DNA of 64,000 nucleotides, taken from positions 161,822 through 225,821 of the forward strand of contig NZ_JAGINQ010000010.1 in the NCBI RefSeq assembly GCF_017876165.1, in the 5' to 3' direction. The DNA comes from Azospirillum soli (lineage in GTDB: Bacteria; Pseudomonadota; Alphaproteobacteria; Azospirillales; Azospirillaceae). Shown here piece after piece: positions 59,992-64,000 of the stretch (position 1 is its first letter; every line of letters starts with the position of its first letter). Position numbers and translations under genes: made by a program. The notes beneath the pieces are model-generated. The model saw only the letters and a program-made list of their open reading frames with translations, was not told where the DNA came from and did not search any database.

Positions 59992-60507
59992 ATGTCGAAC
60001 GCGTTTGCCCCATCCCATCCGGTCGCCCCGGCAACGGATGAAGCTTTTCACGCCATCCTCGCCGCGTTGGCGGACAAGCATGCGGAACTCGACGCGCGCC
60101 GGTCGGACCTTGCCCGGCAGATGGCCGCGCTCGAGCAGGAGTTGACGTGCCTCGAAGGGAGCATCCGGGTGTTCAGCAACTGCCGCAACCCGATGCCGGC
60201 TTCGGTCGCGACGATCGGTTCCATGGGCCCGCGCCGCTCGGCCGAACGGAGCGAGATCGCCGACGACGCCCTGCGGGTGCTGCGGGACGCCTCCCGTCCG
60301 CTGTCGACCTCCGACATTGTCCGCGCGCTCTGCACCAAGTGGAACGTCGTGCTTCGCCCGCTGGAGTTCCGGCGCATGGCGGTGGCCGTGATCGCCGTCC
60401 TCCGTCTCCGCGAGGCGCGTGGTCTCGTCGCGGAGGTTGGCCGCGCCCAGCGGAACGCCGTTCTGTGGGCGGCAATCAGCGCGCATGATCGCTCACGGCA
60501 TCCCTGA
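59992..60507 (+). CDS. Uncharacterised coiled-coil/winged-helix-like protein
   Basis: A 171-residue protein I cannot name. Residues about 20-58 form a likely coiled coil (ADKHAELDARRSDLARQMAAL). Residues about 88-145 look like a winged helix (EIADDALRVLRDASRPLSTSDIVRAL, then RRMAVAVIAVLRLREARGLV). This suggests DNA binding with oligomerisation. It is divergent from the XRE gene and may be controlled by it. The following 370 bases hold no gene. Confidence 0.65.
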   Translation: MSNAFAPSHPVAPATDEAFHAILAALADKHAELDARRSDLARQMAALEQELTCLEGSIRVFSNCRNPMPASVATIGSMGPRRSAERSEIADDALRVLRDASRPLSTSDIVRALCTKWNVVLRPLEFRRMAVAVIAVLRLREARGLVAEVGRAQRNAVLWAAISAHDRSRHP

Positions 60508-60877
60508 GCCACAGGAACCGCCAGCCCCCCTCGCCATTTTGCCGGTAGCGAGTGCCGCGTGATGATCGGCGGCGAGCCAATCACCTCAGCCATCGGCCGG
60601 CCCGGTGCCGCACATCCGCCAGACCGGCACCACCCGACATTCTGTCCGGATTCGCCGTTTCCGCTCCCATACGGGTGACTTCCTCCGATCGCCTACGCGC
60701 AAAAGACTGGCTATGCTAGAGACTCGCAGGGTCGCTTCCGGAACCGCAGGGTTGCCCGGGTGCGCCAACCGATAACGGCTCGATAATCGCAGTTATTAGG
60801 GCGTTATCAGCCGCTCCCGCCTGTTGTCGGCGCAGGACGCCGGCGCCTCGGGCCGGCCCGCCGCGCCGGAGGCCGCC
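60508..60877. other. Gap upstream of the integrase, with inverted repeats
   Basis: No gene is seen. Near its end are paired arms GATAACG (60771-60777) and CGTTATC (60802-60808) enclosing further ATAA/TTAT pairs; these could be recombinase arm sites or an operator. A GGAGG ribosome-binding site (60868-60872) serves the integrase ATG at 60878. Confidence 0.4.
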
Positions 60878-62248
60878 ATGCCCGCCGTTCCCCCGCCCAT
60901 CGCCATTCCGTTCGCCCACCTTCCGCACCTCAGCGCCACCGACCTCGCCCGCCTGCGCGCCGCCTTGGCCACCCGCCCCCTGGCCGCGGCGACGCGGCGG
61001 GCGCTGCTCGGCGACGCCCGCCTGTTCGTCCGCTGGTGTGCCCAAACCGGGCACCGCGCCCTGCCGGCCAGCCGGGCGACGGTGACCGCCTTCCTCGCCG
61101 CGGCGGCGGCGGCCGGTCGCGCCCCGGCGACACTCCGCCGCTACCGCAGCTCGCTCGCTTGGTGGCACGCCGCCGGCGGCTACGCCAACCCGTGCGCCGC
61201 GACGGTGCTGAGCGCGCCGCTGCCGGACCCCGCTCTCACCGATGCCGGCCTGGCGGCGTTGCGCCGCTTCCTCGACGTGGCGCAGCGCGGGCTCGCCCCG
61301 GCCACCCTGCGCGCCGTGCGCGCCGACGCCCGCGTCTTCGCCGCCTGGTGCGGCGCCCGCAGCCTGTCCTGGCTGCCCGCCACGCCGGAGACGGTGCGCG
61401 CTTTCATCCAGGACGCCGGGGCCACCCGCAAGCCGGCGACCCTCGCCCGCTACCTCGCCTCGATCGCCCTGCTGCACCGGGCCGCCGAGCACCGCAACCC
61501 GTGCGACCACTGGAGCGTCGCCCTGGAACGCCGCGGCCACGCCCGCGAGCGCGGGAGCGCGCGGCGGCAGGCGGCACCGCTGACCGACGCGGTGCTCGGT
61601 CCCATCCTCGACCGGCTGACGCCCGACGGGGAGCGGCGACTCCGCCCCATCGACCTGCGTGACCGGGCGCTGCTGCTGGTCGGGCGCGACACGCTGGCCC
61701 GCGCCGACGAGCTGGTGGCGCTGCGCTGGGCGGACCTTCAGCCGGTCGATCCCGACGCCCCGGAGGCGTGGCCCGGCGAGGGCACGATCCGCATTCGCCG
61801 CTCCAAGACCGACCCGGAGGGCGAAGGCGCCGAGGCCTGGCTGTCGACCGAGGCGATGGCCGCGCTCGCCGCGTGGCGGGCGGTGGCGCCCCGCTGGCCG
61901 GACCCGGCCACCGGCGCGGCCATGCGCGAGGGAACGTTTGTCCTCAGCCATCTGCGGCGTGGCGCTCCCGGCGAGCGGATGAGTCCGGCGGCGGTGCGCC
62001 GCGTCATTCTCCGGCGCACCGGCGAGGCCGACCCGCAGGCCACCGGCTTCGGCGGGCACAGCCTGCGTGTCGGCGCCGCCCAGGACCTGCTCGCCGCCGG
62101 CGTCGACCTCGCCGGCCTCATGCAGGCCGGGCGCTGGACGTCGCCGCAGATGCCGGCGCGCTACACCGAGCGCTTGCGCGCCGCGCGAGGGGCGGTGGCT
62201 CGAGTCCGTCGTGCCCGGCAGGACGCTTTAGGCAAAGCTGGACTCTGA
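60878..62248 (+). CDS. Tyrosine recombinase with duplicated core-binding domain
   Basis: A 456-residue site-specific integrase. The catalytic set is complete: Arg275, Lys310, His394, Arg397, Trp420 and nucleophile Tyr429. The N-terminal part holds two consecutive SAM-like core-binding domains, about 22-110 and 122-210, with matching landmarks ATRRALLGDARLFVRWC against ATLRAVRADARVFAAWC, and each ending in NPC. The ATG at 60878 has GGAGG five bases ahead, preferred over a TTG at 60824. The target site is unknown. It lies among mobile-element genes. Confidence 0.9.
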   Translation: MPAVPPPIAIPFAHLPHLSATDLARLRAALATRPLAAATRRALLGDARLFVRWCAQTGHRALPASRATVTAFLAAAAAAGRAPATLRRYRSSLAWWHAAGGYANPCAATVLSAPLPDPALTDAGLAALRRFLDVAQRGLAPATLRAVRADARVFAAWCGARSLSWLPATPETVRAFIQDAGATRKPATLARYLASIALLHRAAEHRNPCDHWSVALERRGHARERGSARRQAAPLTDAVLGPILDRLTPDGERRLRPIDLRDRALLLVGRDTLARADELVALRWADLQPVDPDAPEAWPGEGTIRIRRSKTDPEGEGAEAWLSTEAMAALAAWRAVAPRWPDPATGAAMREGTFVLSHLRRGAPGERMSPAAVRRVILRRTGEADPQATGFGGHSLRVGAAQDLLAAGVDLAGLMQAGRWTSPQMPARYTERLRAARGAVARVRRARQDALGKAGL

Positions 62249-62374
62249 CGGGAAGGCGGAAACGCCGGTTTGTGGCGCGGTGAAAGCGTGGCCTTTTACC
62301 ACACCCGCGATTCGGAACCCGGTCCCCCGGAGGGGTGTTGCAGAAGTCGTGGCAAAACGTCGTGGTGAAAGGGC

Positions 62375-62992
62375 ATGGGGAAAGCCGCTGCCGCACGTAC
62401 CACTCCGCGTCTGATCGGGTATGCCCGAGTGTCTACCGACGACCAGCGGTTGGATCTGCAGATCGATGCCCTCACCCAGGCGGGGGTGGCACCCGAGGAC
62501 ATCTGGACCGATACCGCGTCGGGCCTGACGGTTGCGCGCCCCGGCTTGGCCGGCGTGCTGAAGGCGGTGCAGCCGGGCAACGTGCTGGTGGTGTGGAAAT
62601 TCGACCGCTTGGCTCGGTCAACCTTGGAGTTGCTGAAGATCGCCGACCAGCTCAAGCGCAAGGACGTCGGCTTGCGCAGCTTGACGCAGGGGATCGACAC
62701 CAGCGGCCCGGCGGGAGCTCTGGTCTTCGCGGTGCTCGCGGCCGTCGCGGAGATTGAAGCCACCATGATCTCCGAGCGGACCGTCGCCGGTATGGAGGCG
62801 GCGCGATTGCGCGGTGTTCACCTCGGGCGCCCGCGAAAGCTGACCGACAAGCAATGTGCGATGATCGAAACCCTGCTCAGGAACCGCCATGGTGGCCAGA
62901 CGGCCCGGCAAATTGCTGAACAGTTCGGGGTGGAACGCACAACGATGTATTGTGCTCTTCGGGAACACCGCGCTCGGACGGGCAAAGAGTAA
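62375..62992 (+). CDS. Serine recombinase, resolvase/invertase type
   Basis: A 205-residue small serine recombinase. The nucleophile is Ser20 in IGYARVSTDDQ; KFDRLARS carries catalytic arginines; the long E-helix region AVLAAVAEIEATMISERT follows; and a C-terminal helix-turn-helix (TARQIAEQFGVERTTMYCALREH) recognises DNA. The size fits transposon resolvases or DNA invertases. No transposase of the Tn3 class is next to it in the window. It is 126 bases after the tyrosine recombinase. Confidence 0.92.
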   Translation: MGKAAAARTTPRLIGYARVSTDDQRLDLQIDALTQAGVAPEDIWTDTASGLTVARPGLAGVLKAVQPGNVLVVWKFDRLARSTLELLKIADQLKRKDVGLRSLTQGIDTSGPAGALVFAVLAAVAEIEATMISERTVAGMEAARLRGVHLGRPRKLTDKQCAMIETLLRNRHGGQTARQIAEQFGVERTTMYCALREHRARTGKE

Positions 62993-63014
62993 TAGGGAGA
63001 GGCAACCAGCGCCA

Positions 63015-63494
63015 TCATATCTTGATCAAGTCGCCTTTGGTCTCCGTCGGCTCTGCCTTTGGCGCCGCTGGAGAGGCCGGTGCAAACCGGTCGGTGGCGC
63101 GCTTGAGGGCCTCCCACCCGGCCTTGGCGGACCCTTTCGCCTCCTGAAGCGCCTCCGTGACCGCGATACAGAAGTCGAGTCTTTGCTGAGCATCCTGGCG
63201 CGTGGCATCGAGTGCCCGGCTGATCGCGGTGGTCTGTTCGTCTGTGCCGGGCGTCGATTTGTCCACGCCGAACAGGGGCAGAAGGTACTCGCGTCCCGCC
63301 GTGCGGGCCGCTGCGACGGCCTTGTCACCGAACCTGCCAGCCGCCACCAAGCCGGTGTCCCAAGTCGTCAACGCAGCCGAAACGGTGGGCGAGCACAACG
63401 GACCGCTTATCGGCTTCGGATCGCCTGCCAGTGCTGGAGCGGAGACGAAAACACCGATGGCGATCAGGGCGGCGGCGATGCGGGGGACCGGCAT
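63015..63494 (-). CDS. Secreted protein of unknown function
   Basis: A 159-residue protein with a signal peptide (MPVPRIAAALIAIGVFVSAPALA, cleavage near 23). The mature part is mainly helical with two cysteines (CSPTV and DFCIAV) that could pair. No family is recognised. The ATG at 63494 begins the signal peptide; the longer frame from 63602 has no support. It converges on the resolvase gene and is cargo-like within the accessory module. Confidence 0.6.
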   Translation of the reverse strand: MPVPRIAAALIAIGVFVSAPALAGDPKPISGPLCSPTVSAALTTWDTGLVAAGRFGDKAVAAARTAGREYLLPLFGVDKSTPGTDEQTTAISRALDATRQDAQQRLDFCIAVTEALQEAKGSAKAGWEALKRATDRFAPASPAAPKAEPTETKGDLIKI

Positions 63495-63794
63495 GACGAT
63501 TGTTCCCAAGTGGCCCGGTGCATGTGGTGGCATGGGCGTCGCTGTTCCAGACGCAGCGTGCATGCCGGACAATCTCCATCGGCCATCGTATCGGCAAGAC
63601 ACGGTTGCTCCAATAGAGCGATCGGAGCACGGACGCTTGGAGCGGTCTTCCTGTCCGCCTGCAGCCTGTGGCGAAAACGGGCGACGATTCCGGAGCCGCT
63701 GATGGTCCGCTTTTCGCCGATATCGTTGAAAAAGTCGGGTGCTGATCGAGTGCTGCTGCGCCGATTGTAAGGGCCGAACGGGCAGAGGCCCCCC

Positions 63795-64000
63795 TCATAC
63801 CGGCCTGGGTTCCGGCATCGGGATGAGCTTGGCGAGTTTGCGGAGGTTCTGGGCGGCGGCCGCGAGGTGGAACTCGTCGCGGGCGACGTTCGCCCCCCTC
63901 AAGCACAGCCGGTCGAGCCTCAGGATGCGTTTGAGGTGGGCAAACAGCATCTCGACCTTCTTCCGCTCGCGCCGTGAGGTGGCGTAGGCGTCGGTGGCGG
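63795..64000 (-). CDS. IS5/IS1182-type transposase, C-terminal part, cut by window end
   Basis: The last 67 or so residues of a DDE transposase, running off the window. The sequence RRERKKVEMLFAHLKR contains the final catalytic Glu motif, followed by RLDRLCLRGANVARDEFHLA and AAAQNLRKLAKLIP, typical of IS1182/IS5-like transposases. The stop is at 63795. The terminal inverted repeat should lie just to its left but cannot be identified with only one end visible. Confidence 0.85.
   Translation of the reverse strand, partial: ATDAYATSRRERKKVEMLFAHLKRILRLDRLCLRGANVARDEFHLAAAAQNLRKLAKLIPMPEPRPV

Noticed and set aside
62249..62374. Resolution (res) site of the serine resolvase
   Set aside because: A few CGTGG-AAA repeats are present but no set of paired 12-bp inverted subsites could be recognised by eye.

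Overview
The window is GC-rich, gene-dense chromosomal DNA from an alphaproteobacterium, almost certainly Azospirillum and probably close to A. brasilense. The strongest evidence is glutamate synthase. The large subunit has a 36-residue propeptide ending just before Cys37, and its 3Fe-4S cysteines fall at mature positions 1102, 1108 and 1113, as I recall for the A. brasilense enzyme. gltD also lies upstream of gltB. The gene blocks DUF4167-prmC-prfA and kdsD-lptC-lptA-lptB-rpoN-hpf-ptsN are typical of alphaproteobacteria.

Layout. 0-5 kb: hybrid histidine kinase, small metal-binding protein, outer-membrane protein, L28 and a phasin with a long Ala/Pro/Lys tail. 5-15 kb: MeaB GTPase, heme oxygenase, Atm1-type ABC exporter, chemoreceptor, two lipoproteins, AzlCD exporter, hemolysin-III protein, signal peptidase I and a ferritin-like stress protein. 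15-25 kb: ClpB, Nudix, MOSC, DUF4167, PrmC, RF1, glutamyl-tRNA reductase and IspG; a DUF559 nuclease cassette with 44-bp inverted repeats sits between prmC and prfA. 25-33 kb: RodZ-like protein, PtsP, nitronate monooxygenase, aspartokinase and UbiG. 33-39 kb: PtsN, hibernation factor, sigma-54, the Lpt export genes, KdsD and an RNase D-like nuclease. 39-49 kb: tRNA-Leu, an NDUFA9-like protein, UppP and gltD-gltB. 49-59 kb: GNAT, an FzlA-like GST-fold protein, TPR protein, epimerase, hemerythrin, a 564-residue unknown, then dnaN-recF-gyrB. 59.5-64 kb: an accessory module with an XRE regulator, winged-helix-like protein, tyrosine recombinase, serine resolvase, secreted unknown and the end of an IS transposase.

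Functional links. Nitrogen control recurs: sigma-54, PtsP and PtsN (both ends of the nitrogen PTS) and glutamate synthase all lie within about 22 kb. The envelope is served by Lpt, KdsD, UppP, RodZ-like protein and LepB. Stress and dormancy functions are ClpB behind a sigma-32-like promoter, a ferritin-like protein behind an EcfG-like promoter, hibernation factor, hemerythrin and heme oxygenase.

The least explained material is in the repeats: the DUF559 cassette, a two-hairpin element found inside both gltDB and dnaN-recF, two long inverted-repeat elements built from CACAGAT or CACGGATT motifs, and a multi-hairpin region behind the chemoreceptor. No CRISPR array, rRNA gene or prophage structural gene was seen.
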